From positions 3,417,713 to 3,481,712 of the forward strand of contig NZ_LMGU01000001.1 of NCBI RefSeq assembly GCF_001427525.1: a stretch of 64,000 bases of DNA. The letters are read 5' to 3'. The position numbers and the translations under genes were made by a program. How positions within the stretch are numbered: the stretch's first letter is position 1; every line of letters starts with the position of its first letter. A model generated the notes under the pieces. It saw nothing but the letters and a program-made list of their open reading frames with translations. It was not told where the DNA came from and did no database searches. This DNA comes from Microbacterium sp. Root61 (GTDB lineage: Bacteria; Actinomycetota; Actinomycetes; Actinomycetales; Microbacteriaceae). Below, piece after piece: positions 8,465 through 15,831 of this stretch.

Positions 8465-9106
8465 ATGCCGACCACGGACAGCGCCGCTGAACGCGCCTAC
8501 GCCGCGATCCGCGGCGGGATCCTCGACGGCACCCATCGTCCGGGATCGATGCTCAGCGAGAACGAGCTCGCCACCCAGCTCGGGATGAGCCGCACGCCTG
8601 TGCGCGCCGGGCTCTCGCGCCTGCAGGACGAGGAATGGATCACGATCTACCCCAAGCGCGGGGCGCTGGTGCGTGCGCTGAACGACCGCGAGATCGCGGA
8701 CCTGGCCGACGCGCGGCTCATCCTCGAGGCGATGGGGGTGCAGCGCGCGAGCTCTGACGGGCGACGGGCGCTCGCCGAACGGCTCGAGCCCGGCCTGGTC
8801 GACCAGCGCGAGGCGTTGACGGCTCGCGACCTCGACCGATTCGTGACGCTGACGATCGCCTTCCACCGCTCGTTCGTCGAGGCGGGCGGCAACCTCACCC
8901 TGCTCGATGTCAGCGACCGCCTTGCCGACCGGCAGCGGCTGCTGCTCAGCGCGCACCGCGACACCCTGTTCGACCGGGTCGACGACGTCATCGACGAGCA
9001 CCGGGCACTGATCGAGCGGCTGCGCGCCGATGATCCCGCCGGGTTCGCCGAGGCGCTGCGCACGCACCTGATGGACACGCACGGCCCGGAGCTCGGTCCG
9101 ATCTGA
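8465..9106 (+). CDS. GntR-family transcriptional regulator (FCD type)
   Basis: A 213-residue regulator. The N-terminal winged helix has MLSENELATQLGMSRTPVR, the GntR hallmark, followed by a helical FCD-type ligand domain (LIVRT-like RLILEAMGVQRAS, then FHRSFVEAGGNLTLLDV, DEHRALIERLRADDPAG). The frame is open back to 8396, which would overlap the CcdA gene, but ATG 8465 gives the normal GntR start and has a well-placed -10 box. FCD regulators usually respond to small organic acids. The target is not evident; the redox genes before it and the importer further upstream are both candidates. Confidence 0.85.
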   Translation: MPTTDSAAERAYAAIRGGILDGTHRPGSMLSENELATQLGMSRTPVRAGLSRLQDEEWITIYPKRGALVRALNDREIADLADARLILEAMGVQRASSDGRRALAERLEPGLVDQREALTARDLDRFVTLTIAFHRSFVEAGGNLTLLDVSDRLADRQRLLLSAHRDTLFDRVDDVIDEHRALIERLRADDPAGFAEALRTHLMDTHGPELGPI

Positions 9107-9273
9107 TCGGGGTCGGGGCGCCCGTGTGCCGTCCTGCGGAGATCGCCCGCGACGCGCCGGGTCGCGGCATCCGTCATGGGCGTGTCGGCGGCGAAGTCCG
9201 CAGTTGCGCACACGGTTGCGGTGGTTCGCCGCCTGCGAATGGGCCCTCGGTCGCCGTCGTGCCGGCGAGTGGA

Positions 9274-9279
9274 TAAACT
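9274..9279 (+). promoter_or_regulatory. Probable -10 box for the ABC-F gene
   Basis: TAAACT (in GGATAAACTGG) lies about 65 nt before the chosen GTG start, leaving an untranslated leader of roughly 58 nt with short inverted repeats. ABC-F genes are often controlled through such leaders. I see no convincing -35. Confidence 0.4.
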
Positions 9280-9343
9280 GGTCGGCTCGCCACTCGGCGC
9301 GCCGACCCGTATCCGACCGGGTCGCGACGACCTGGAGTGCGAC

Positions 9344-11032
9344 GTGGGTTATATCGACATCAACGCGATCTCGTTCGTGCTGCCCGACGGGCGGCCGCTG
9401 CTTGACGAGGTCACCTTCCGTGTGGGCGAAGGGTCCACGACGGCCCTGATCGGCCCCAACGGCGCCGGCAAGTCGACCCTGCTGCGCATCGTCCGCGGCG
9501 ACGAGCGCGCCCACGGCGGGGCGGTGTCGATCGGCGGCGGCCTCGGCGTGATGGACCAGTTCGTCGGGCATGGACGCGACGGCGCCACCGTGCACGACCT
9601 GCTCATCGAGGTGGCTCCGCGACGGATCCGGGATGCCGCGCTGGAGCTCGAGGCATCCGAAGCCGCGATCATCGAGCGCGACGACACCGACACGCAGCTG
9701 CGGTACGCCGCAGCATTGTCGGACTACGCGGATGCCGGCGGCTACGAGCACGAGACGGTGTGGGACCGGTGCACCGTCGCCGCGCTCGGGCTGCCGTTCG
9801 AGCGAGCACGGTTCCGCGACCTCGCGACCCTGTCGGGCGGTGAGCAGAAGCGGCTCGTGCTCGAAGCGCTGCTGCGCGGTCCGGACGAGGTGCTGCTGCT
9901 GGATGAGCCGGACAACTATCTCGACGTGCCGGGCAAGCGCTGGCTCGAGAAGCAGCTCCGCACGACGCAGAAGACCGTGCTGCTGGTCTCGCACGACCGC
10001 GAGCTGCTCGCTCGCGGTGCCGACCGCATTGTCACCCTCGAGACGGGCGGCGCCGGCAGCACGGCGTGGGTGCACGGCGGTGGGTTCACGACGTACCACG
10101 CTGCGCGGGAGGACCGGATGAACCGGCTCGACGAGCTGCGCCGACGCTGGGACGAGGAGCACGCCAAGATCAAGGCGCTCGTGGCGGCGATGAAGGTCAA
10201 GGCGACGGCGAGCGACGAGTTCGCCTCTCGCTACCGCGCGGCTCAGACCCGACTCGCGCGGTTCGAGGAGGCGGGACCCCCGGAGGAGCGCCCGCCCGAG
10301 CAGGACCTCCAGTTGCGGCTGCGTGGCGCCCGGACCGGGAAGCGGGCTGTGATCGCGGAGCACCTCGAGCTGTCCGGCCTCATGAAGCCGTTCGACAGCG
10401 AGATCTGGTTCGGCGACCGTGTCGCGGTGCTCGGGTCCAACGGCTCGGGCAAGTCGCACTTCCTGCGGCTGCTCGCGCGCGGCGGCACCGACCCCGACGG
10501 TCGCCTCGGCCACATCACGACCGTGGGTGCGGGACTGGAGCCCGTCGCACACACCGGCCGGGCGATCCTCGGGGCGCGCGTCGTGCCCGGGTGGTTCGCG
10601 CAGACCCACCGGCATCCGGAGTTCGTCGGGCGCACGCTTCTCGATCTCCTGCACCGCGGCGACGACAATCGGTCGGGCATGCCGCGGGATGCCGCGAGCT
10701 CCGCCCTCGATCGGTACGGACTGGTCGGCCAGGCGCAGCAGACGTTCGAGACGCTCTCCGGTGGGCAGCAGGCGCGGTTCCAGATCCTGCTGCTCGAGCT
10801 GTCGGGCACGACTCTGCTGCTGCTGGACGAGCCCACCGACAACCTCGACCTCGCCTCCGCCGAGGCGCTGGAGGAGGCGCTCGCGCGGTTCGAGGGCACC
10901 GTGCTCGCCGTCACCCATGACCGCTGGTTCGCCCGCTCGTTCGACCGGTTCCTCGTGTTCGGGTCCGACGGCGACGTCTACGAGGCCGGCGAGCCGGTGT
11001 GGGACGAGGCCCGGGTGGTCCGCGCCCGCTGA
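9344..11032 (+). CDS. ABC-F family ATPase
   Basis: A 562-residue soluble protein with two ABC domains and no membrane segment. Domain 1 has GPNGAGKST (37-45), LSGGEQKRL and LLLDEPDNYLD; domain 2 has GSNGSGKSH, LSGGQQARF and LLLDEPTDNLD. The linker between them is charged (LRRRWDEEHAKIKALVAAMK), as in ABC-F proteins that bind the ribosome E site and rescue stalled or antibiotic-blocked ribosomes. The frame is open from 9176, but GTG 9344 has a GGAG site and gives the canonical N-terminus (MGYIDINAISFVLPDGRPLL). The reported role of such proteins ranges from translation factor to drug resistance; which applies here is open. Confidence 0.85.
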   Translation: MGYIDINAISFVLPDGRPLLDEVTFRVGEGSTTALIGPNGAGKSTLLRIVRGDERAHGGAVSIGGGLGVMDQFVGHGRDGATVHDLLIEVAPRRIRDAALELEASEAAIIERDDTDTQLRYAAALSDYADAGGYEHETVWDRCTVAALGLPFERARFRDLATLSGGEQKRLVLEALLRGPDEVLLLDEPDNYLDVPGKRWLEKQLRTTQKTVLLVSHDRELLARGADRIVTLETGGAGSTAWVHGGGFTTYHAAREDRMNRLDELRRRWDEEHAKIKALVAAMKVKATASDEFASRYRAAQTRLARFEEAGPPEERPPEQDLQLRLRGARTGKRAVIAEHLELSGLMKPFDSEIWFGDRVAVLGSNGSGKSHFLRLLARGGTDPDGRLGHITTVGAGLEPVAHTGRAILGARVVPGWFAQTHRHPEFVGRTLLDLLHRGDDNRSGMPRDAASSALDRYGLVGQAQQTFETLSGGQQARFQILLLELSGTTLLLLDEPTDNLDLASAEALEEALARFEGTVLAVTHDRWFARSFDRFLVFGSDGDVYEAGEPVWDEARVVRAR

Positions 11033-11068
11033 GTCGCGGTGGCGGTGTGGGCGCGGGTGCGCATGCTC

Positions 11069-11142
11069 CGCCGCTGTGTCGGAGATCGCCACTGTGTCGG
11101 ACGCGGGTGCGGTGTGTCGGTCCGAGGTTGTGGTTATCTCCG
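11069..11142 (+). repeat. 74-bp palindrome-containing repeat, copy 1
   Basis: First of two near-identical 74-bp direct copies after the ABC-F gene. Its core carries outer inverted arms GTCGGAGATcgCCAC (11078-11092) and GTGGttATCTCCGtC (11130-11144), with inner arms TCGGAC and GTCCGA. It could fold as a long imperfect hairpin, like a REP or miniature palindromic element. No long open frame is supported here. Confidence 0.75.
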
Positions 11143-11206
11143 TCCGGAGTCGCAGGGGAGCGCGCGAGACGGCCAGCATCCGAGGGGTGAGCGGAGGAAT
11201 CGCGAG

Positions 11207-11224
11207 GGGAGAGCGAGCTCTCCC
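11207..11224. repeat. Perfect short hairpin between the two repeats
   Basis: GGGAGAGC-ga-GCTCTCCC, an 8-bp perfect stem with a 2-nt loop, lies midway between the repeat copies. There is no T-run, so a terminator role is uncertain. Confidence 0.5.
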
Positions 11225-11250
11225 GGTCGGCTGTGTCTGTGCACCCACCC

Positions 11251-11324
11251 CGCCGCTGCGTCGGGGATCGCCACTGTGTCGGACGCGGGTGCGGCGTGTC
11301 GGTCCGAGGTTGTGGTTATCTCCG
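11251..11324 (+). repeat. 74-bp palindrome-containing repeat, copy 2
   Basis: Second copy, same length and orientation as 11069-11142, with only three or so substitutions over 74 bp. The outer arms are GTCGGGGATCGCCAC (11260-11274) and GTGGTTATCTCCGAC (11312-11326); here the right arm completes the palindrome better than in copy 1. The copies start 182 bp apart. The whole 11033-11386 gap between the ABC-F and MFS genes holds these repeats, the small hairpin between them and a terminator-like stem, and no gene. Confidence 0.75.
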
Positions 11325-11336
11325 ACGGGGAAGGGC

Positions 11337-11362
11337 GGTCGGGCCGCCGGCGCAAGCCGACC
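11337..11362. terminator. Terminator-like stem downstream of the MFS gene
   Basis: GGTCGG and CCGACC arms enclose a 14-nt GC-rich loop, followed by further GGCC pairing. It lies 25 nt past the MFS stop on the minus strand and also faces the end of the ABC-F transcript. No U-run. Confidence 0.35.
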
Positions 11363-11386
11363 GGCCGGCCCGCAGGGAGGGGCGGA

Positions 11387-12850
11387 TCAGGCGACCGGTG
11401 CAGGCTCGGCGGGAAGCTCCACCGGCGCCTCGGTTGCGGCATCCGGTTCGTGGACCTCGCCACGCCCGGCGGGGAGCCAGAACCCGGCGATCATCCCCGC
11501 GAACAGCACGGCTGCACCGACCATGACGGCGGGGCGCGCGGCGTCGACATACAGGTCGGGCCGCAGCTCGCCGCCGGCACTGACGAAGATCGCGGTCATC
11601 ACGGCCGTGCCCAGCGCGATGCCGATCTCGCGCACGGTCGAGTTCACGCCCGATGCCTTCGCGTGGTCGAGCACGCCGAGCGTTGCGAGCAGTGCGGTGG
11701 CCGACGGTGCGAACACCAGACCCATGCCCACCCCGGCCATGATGAACGGCACGACCAAGTCGATGTACGGCACGTCGGTCGACAGGATCAGCGCCAGCCA
11801 CGTCAGCGCCGCGCCCTGCAGTCCGAGCCCCGTCACCATGAGCGCCCGGGTCCCGATGCGTGACGAGAAGATGCCGGCGAGCGGCGCCACGATCATCGGG
11901 GCCAGCGTCCACGGTGTGGTCTGCACTGCCGCTTCGAGCGGTGTCGCGCCCTGCACGACCTGCATGTACTGGATCAGGATGAACACCGCACCGAACGTGC
12001 CGAAGCTGAAGGCGAAGCCGACGATGTTCGTGACCGAGAACGAGCGGTCGCGGAACAGTCGCAGCGGCACGATCGGCGCCCGGGCGCGGGTCTGCCACAG
12101 CAGGAACGCGACGATCAGCACGGTGCCGACCGCCAGCTCACCCATGACGCTGAACGAGGTCCAGCCGTCGTCGTTGCCGCGCACGATGCCGTGCACGAGG
12201 GCGAGCACGCCGACGCCGACCAGGACCACGCCCAGGATGTCGATGCGCTGACGTGCGCCGAAGTCGTTGCGCAGGGCGAACAGGACGAGCGGAATCGCGA
12301 TCAGCGCGACCGGGACGTTGATCCAGAAGATCGCCTGCCAGCTCCAGCCCTCCATCACCGCGCCGCCGACGAGCGGTCCGACGGCGACGCCGAGCCCGGA
12401 GATACCGCCCCAGATGCCGATCGCGAGCGGCCGCCGGGCGGGGGAGACCCCACCCGCCAGGAGCGCGAGCGAGAGCGGCAGTACCCCGGCGCCGCCGAAC
12501 CCCTGGATGGCGCGGGCCACGATGAGCTGCGTCGGATCGGTGCTGAGGGCGGCGGCGACCGACCCCGCGGCGAAGATCCCGATGCCGATGAGGAATACGG
12601 TGCGGCGACCGAAGCGGTCGCCGAGCGCGGAGGCGATCAGAATCGCGCTGGCGAAGGCGAGCGTATAGGCGTTGACGAACCACTGCAGCTCTTCGACGCT
12701 GGCGCCGAGCTCGGTGTGCAGCACCGGAAGCGCGTTCGTCATCACGAGGTTGTCCAGCGTGGCCATGAACATCGGGACGGATGCCGCGGCCACCACGAGC
12801 CCGAACGGACGCGTCTTGCGGCCGTCGGCCGCGAGCGTGGAATCAGTCAT
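11387..12850 (-). CDS. MFS drug-exporter, DHA2 (EmrB/QacA) family
   Basis: A 487-residue membrane protein with about 14 helices. Motif A-like ALGDRFGRRTVFLIG is in the first half, RAIQGFGGAGVLPLSLALL is motif B, and AVGPLVGGAVMEGWSWQAIFWINVPVAL is motif C plus the DHA2 signature. It should export toxic organic compounds by proton antiport. ATG 12850 has a GAAAG site. It is divergent from a TetR regulator, with two matching operators in the 72-nt gap, so expression is probably induced by its substrate. The C-terminal 35 residues are acidic and Ala/Pro-rich. Confidence 0.92.
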   Translation of the reverse strand: MTDSTLAADGRKTRPFGLVVAAASVPMFMATLDNLVMTNALPVLHTELGASVEELQWFVNAYTLAFASAILIASALGDRFGRRTVFLIGIGIFAAGSVAAALSTDPTQLIVARAIQGFGGAGVLPLSLALLAGGVSPARRPLAIGIWGGISGLGVAVGPLVGGAVMEGWSWQAIFWINVPVALIAIPLVLFALRNDFGARQRIDILGVVLVGVGVLALVHGIVRGNDDGWTSFSVMGELAVGTVLIVAFLLWQTRARAPIVPLRLFRDRSFSVTNIVGFAFSFGTFGAVFILIQYMQVVQGATPLEAAVQTTPWTLAPMIVAPLAGIFSSRIGTRALMVTGLGLQGAALTWLALILSTDVPYIDLVVPFIMAGVGMGLVFAPSATALLATLGVLDHAKASGVNSTVREIGIALGTAVMTAIFVSAGGELRPDLYVDAARPAVMVGAAVLFAGMIAGFWLPAGRGEVHEPDAATEAPVELPAEPAPVA

Positions 12851-12872
12851 GGGAGCTTCTTTCGTGCTGGTT

Positions 12873-12888
12873 GTAATCGAATGATTAC
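12873..12888. promoter_or_regulatory. TetR operator 1
   Basis: GTAATCGAATGATTAC, with perfect 6-bp arms GTAATC and GATTAC around GAAT. It lies 22 nt upstream of the MFS start codon in the divergent gap. Confidence 0.7.
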
Positions 12889-12906
12889 TCCAATCCGTTC
12901 AATGTA

Positions 12907-12922
12907 GTAATCGACTGATAAC
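12907..12922. promoter_or_regulatory. TetR operator 2
   Basis: GTAATCGACTGATAAC differs from operator 1 at two positions and abuts the TetR ATG. The two centres are 34 bp apart. The pair fits joint repression of exporter and regulator. Confidence 0.65.
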
Positions 12923-13564
12923 ATGTCAAGTGTGAGTGTGACGCAGCCGAAAGTGCCCACCAAACGTCTGAGTTCCGACGAGCGGCGCGAGCAGATCATC
13001 GAAGCAGCGATGGCCGTCTTCGGCGCGCGCGGCTACGTCGGAACCACCACGGATGAGGTCGCCAAGGCGGCGGGCGTGAGTCAGCCGTACGTGGTGCGCC
13101 TGTTCGGCTCGAAGGAGAGCCTGTTCCTCGCGACGCTCGAGGACGCGCTCGAGCGACTCGTCGAGGCATTCCGTGCCGCTCTCGACTCCACCCTCGTCGT
13201 CGACGGCATCGAGCTTCCACCCGAGAAGCGCATCGGGAAGGCGTACGTCGATCTGCTCGACGTCCGTGGGCTGCACCAGTCGCTCGCGCACGCGTACCTG
13301 CTCGGCAGCCACCCCACGATCGGTCCCGCCGCACGTGCCGGCTTCGCCCGCATCTGGCACTTCTTCCGCGAGGAGGCCGGCTTCTCGCCCGACTACGCGC
13401 GGGAGTTCATGGCCGAGGGCATGCTGATCAGCACCATGATCGGACTGCGCCTCGTGGACGACTACGGCAAGGAGCCCGCGATCACCGAACTGTTCCTCGC
13501 GTGCTTCCCGACCGAGATCGCGAGCGTGCTCGAGATCATCCCCCGCGGAGACGAGCCGTGGTAG
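12923..13564 (+). CDS. TetR-family transcriptional repressor
   Basis: A 213-residue regulator. The N-terminal helix-turn-helix reads RREQIIEAAMAVFGARGYVG, then TTDEVAKAAGVSQPYVVRLFGSKESLF, the classical TetR DNA-binding region; the rest is a helical ligand domain. It is divergent from the DHA2 exporter and its start codon touches a copy of the shared operator, so it very probably represses both genes. ATG 12923 is used; GTGs at 12932 and 12938 are possible alternatives that would shorten the protein by a few residues. Confidence 0.9.
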   Translation: MSSVSVTQPKVPTKRLSSDERREQIIEAAMAVFGARGYVGTTTDEVAKAAGVSQPYVVRLFGSKESLFLATLEDALERLVEAFRAALDSTLVVDGIELPPEKRIGKAYVDLLDVRGLHQSLAHAYLLGSHPTIGPAARAGFARIWHFFREEAGFSPDYAREFMAEGMLISTMIGLRLVDDYGKEPAITELFLACFPTEIASVLEIIPRGDEPW

Positions 13565-13592
13565 CGGGATCCGTGGTCCGAACGCACCCGGG

Positions 13593-13598
13593 TAGGCT
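13593..13598 (+). promoter_or_regulatory. Probable -10 box, leaderless promoter of guaB3
   Basis: TAGGCT ends 6 nt before GTG 13605. This spacing favours the GTG over the internal ATG 13611 as the real start. Confidence 0.5.
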
Positions 13599-13604
13599 GG
13601 AGAG

Positions 13605-14729
13605 GTGAGCATGGAGATCGAACTCGGCCGCGCCAAGCGCGCTCGCCGCGCATACACGTTCGACGACATCGCGGTCGTGCCCTCGCGGCGCACGCGCAAT
13701 CCCGAGGATGTCTCCACGGCCTGGACGATCGATGCGTTCCAGTTCGCGATCCCGGTGCTGGGTGCACCGATGGATTCGGTGGTGAGTCCGCGCACGGCGA
13801 TCATGCTGGGCCAGCTCGGCGGACTCGGCGTCCTCGACCTCGAGGGGCTGTGGACGCGGTACGACGACCCCGAGCCGCTGCTCGCGGAGATCGCCACGCT
13901 CGATGAGGCCGCATCGACGCAGCGGATGCAGGAGATGTACTCCGAGCCGATCAAGCCGGAGCTCGTCCGCGACCGCCTCGCCGAGATTCGCGCCGCGGGT
14001 GTCACCGTCGCCGGATCCCTCACGCCGCAGCGCACGCAGGAGCTGTACGAGACTGTCGTCGCGGCCGGTGTCGACCTGTTCGTCATCCGCGGCACCACCG
14101 TGTCGGCCGAGCACGTCTCCAGCGTCGACCAGCCCCTGAACCTCAAGAAGTTCATCTACGACCTCGACGTCCCCGTCATCGTGGGCGGTGCCGCGACCTA
14201 CACGGCCGCCCTGCACCTGATGCGCACAGGCGCGGCCGGTGTGCTGGTCGGGTTCGGTGGGGGAGCGGCGTCCACGACGCGCGCCACCCTCGGGCTGCAC
14301 GCCCCGATGGCCACCGCCGTCGCCGACGTCGCCGGCGCTCGCCGCGACTACCTCGACGAGTCGGGCGGACGCTACGTCCACGTCATCGCCGACGGCGGCG
14401 TGGGCACTTCGGGCGACATCGTGAAGGCGCTCGCCATGGGCGCGGACGCGGTCATGCTCGGCGTCGCGCTGGCTCGTGCCACGGATGCCCCGGGTCACGG
14501 CTACCACTGGGGACCCGAGGCGCACCACTCCAAGCTTCCGCGCGGCCGCCGCGTGCGCGTCGACCAGGTGACCAACCTCGAGTCCGTCCTGTACGGGCCC
14601 GCGGCTGTCGCCGACGGCACGGCGAACCTCATCGGCGCGCTCAAGAAGTCGATGGCCACCACCGGATACTCCGACCTCAAGGAGTTCCAGCGCGTCGAGG
14701 TCGTCGTCGCGCCCTACACCGCGGGATGA
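13605..14729 (+). CDS. guaB3: GuaB3-family IMP dehydrogenase-related protein
   Basis: A 374-residue TIM-barrel protein of the IMP dehydrogenase/GMP reductase family, without the CBS pair of true GuaB. It starts MEIELGRAKRARRAYTFDDI (after a GTG and Ser), then VLGAPMDSVVSP, VRDRLAEIRAAGVTVAGSLTP and VIADGGVGTSGDIVKALAMGADAVMLG. Actinobacteria carry this GuaB3 paralogue in addition to guaB; reported activity in the family is GMP reductase-like, but in many members it is untested. It overlaps the SURF1 gene by 4 nt (ATGA). GMP synthase guaA is about 7 kb downstream. Confidence 0.85.
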   Translation: MSMEIELGRAKRARRAYTFDDIAVVPSRRTRNPEDVSTAWTIDAFQFAIPVLGAPMDSVVSPRTAIMLGQLGGLGVLDLEGLWTRYDDPEPLLAEIATLDEAASTQRMQEMYSEPIKPELVRDRLAEIRAAGVTVAGSLTPQRTQELYETVVAAGVDLFVIRGTTVSAEHVSSVDQPLNLKKFIYDLDVPVIVGGAATYTAALHLMRTGAAGVLVGFGGGAASTTRATLGLHAPMATAVADVAGARRDYLDESGGRYVHVIADGGVGTSGDIVKALAMGADAVMLGVALARATDAPGHGYHWGPEAHHSKLPRGRRVRVDQVTNLESVLYGPAAVADGTANLIGALKKSMATTGYSDLKEFQRVEVVVAPYTAG

Positions 14730-15568
14730 CTTCCGCACAGCCCGAGCTTGAGGCCTTCCCGCCGACCCTGCGGGAGGTGCTGCTGCGGCCGCGCTGGCTC
14801 GCGATGCTCGCGCTGTGCCTCGTCGTGGCCGGCGTCTTCGCCTGGCTCGGGCAGTGGCAGCTCGGCCGCTCGATCAACGTCAACCCCCAGCCGCCGGGAG
14901 CGACCGAAGAGGTGCTGCCGATCGCGGATGTCGTCGAGCCGGGCGACTACCTCCCGGAGCCGTACGTCGGGCAGCGTGTGACCGCGACCGGCATGTGGAT
15001 CCCGGACGACTTCCTGGTCGTCGGATCGCGCTTCAACGACGATGTCGAGGGCTACTGGGTGACCGGGCAGCTGCGCATCGCCGAGACCGAGACGCCGACG
15101 TCGCTGGCCGTCGCGATCGGCTGGGCGCCGACCCAGGAGGCCGCGGAGGCCGCGGTCGCCGAGCTCAACGCCGAAGCCGTGTCCACCGCCCCGATCGCCG
15201 TCACCGGGCGCCTGATCTCCGACGAGGGGCCGGTAGTGCCACGGCGCGACGCCGATCCGCAGTCGATGTCGCGCATGTCGCCGCCCGCGCTGCTCAGCCA
15301 CTGGCACGACATCGAAGGCCTGGACGTCTACCGCCCGTACCTCGCGTCCGAGGTCGCGATCGGCCCGCTCGACGACATCGCCTCGCCGGCGCCGCCCGAG
15401 GGCTCGACGGTCAACTGGCTGAACATCTTCTACGCGATCGAATGGGCCGTGTTCGCGGGCTTCGCGTTCTACCTCTGGTATCGCCTCGCGAAGGACGCCT
15501 GGGAGCGCGAAGTCGAAGAGATGGAGGATGCCGCGGCCGCGGCATCCGGAGCACCACCCGTCTCCTGA
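14726..15568 (+). CDS. SURF1-family cytochrome oxidase assembly protein
   Basis: A 280-residue membrane protein with a helix near residues 25-45 (MLALCLVVAGVFAWLGQWQ, then LGR), a large extracytoplasmic domain (GQRVTATGMWIPDDFLVVGS, GYWVTGQLRI, VAIGWAPTQ, VTGRLISDEGPV) and a second helix near 235-255. That is the SURF1 layout; the family helps insert heme a into the aa3-type oxidase. The ATG overlaps the guaB3 stop. In actinobacteria SURF1 next to guaB3 or guaA is not functionally obvious, so the link is probably only co-transcription. Confidence 0.85.
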   Translation: MTSAQPELEAFPPTLREVLLRPRWLAMLALCLVVAGVFAWLGQWQLGRSINVNPQPPGATEEVLPIADVVEPGDYLPEPYVGQRVTATGMWIPDDFLVVGSRFNDDVEGYWVTGQLRIAETETPTSLAVAIGWAPTQEAAEAAVAELNAEAVSTAPIAVTGRLISDEGPVVPRRDADPQSMSRMSPPALLSHWHDIEGLDVYRPYLASEVAIGPLDDIASPAPPEGSTVNWLNIFYAIEWAVFAGFAFYLWYRLAKDAWEREVEEMEDAAAAASGAPPVS

Positions 15569-15731
15569 ATGTCCGCATCCGGTCTCCGATGGTGATGAAC
15601 GGAACCTGAATCGCGCGTTGCTGGACGGCGACCTCCAGAGGGCCGTCCCTGGTCGAATTCCGCCGCGCGGTGACGCAGCGTGAACGTTCGGGGAACGACT
15701 CCCGAAACGGCCGGGTGCGTGATCGACGGCT

Positions 15732-15768
15732 GGCCACACTCGGAAGTGGCCGCACTCCGAGGTGCGGC
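15732..15768. promoter_or_regulatory. Two overlapping hairpins upstream of the first phosphatase
   Basis: Hairpin A pairs GGCCAC (15732-15737) with GTGGCC (15746-15751). Hairpin B pairs GCCGCAC (15749-15755) with GTGCGGC (15762-15768). They share 3 nt, so only one can form fully at a time, which is an attenuator-like geometry. They may also simply end the SURF1 transcript. The whole 15569-15831 gap has no gene that I can support. Confidence 0.4.
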
Positions 15769-15831
15769 TGCGCCTTGTGCGCATCGTGAGCCGGTCTCCC
15801 GACGCCGGCCCTCCCGAGAGGTATTCTCCGC

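Noticed and set aside
9176-9343. Extended N-terminus for the ABC-F gene
   Set aside because: Residues are not conserved in the family, and a -10 box and GGAG site favour GTG 9344.
7967-11248. Long minus-strand open frame of about 1093 codons
   Set aside because: It lies opposite the CcdA, GntR and ABC-F genes. The protein is arginine/histidine-rich with no family motifs, the usual shadow of high-GC coding DNA.
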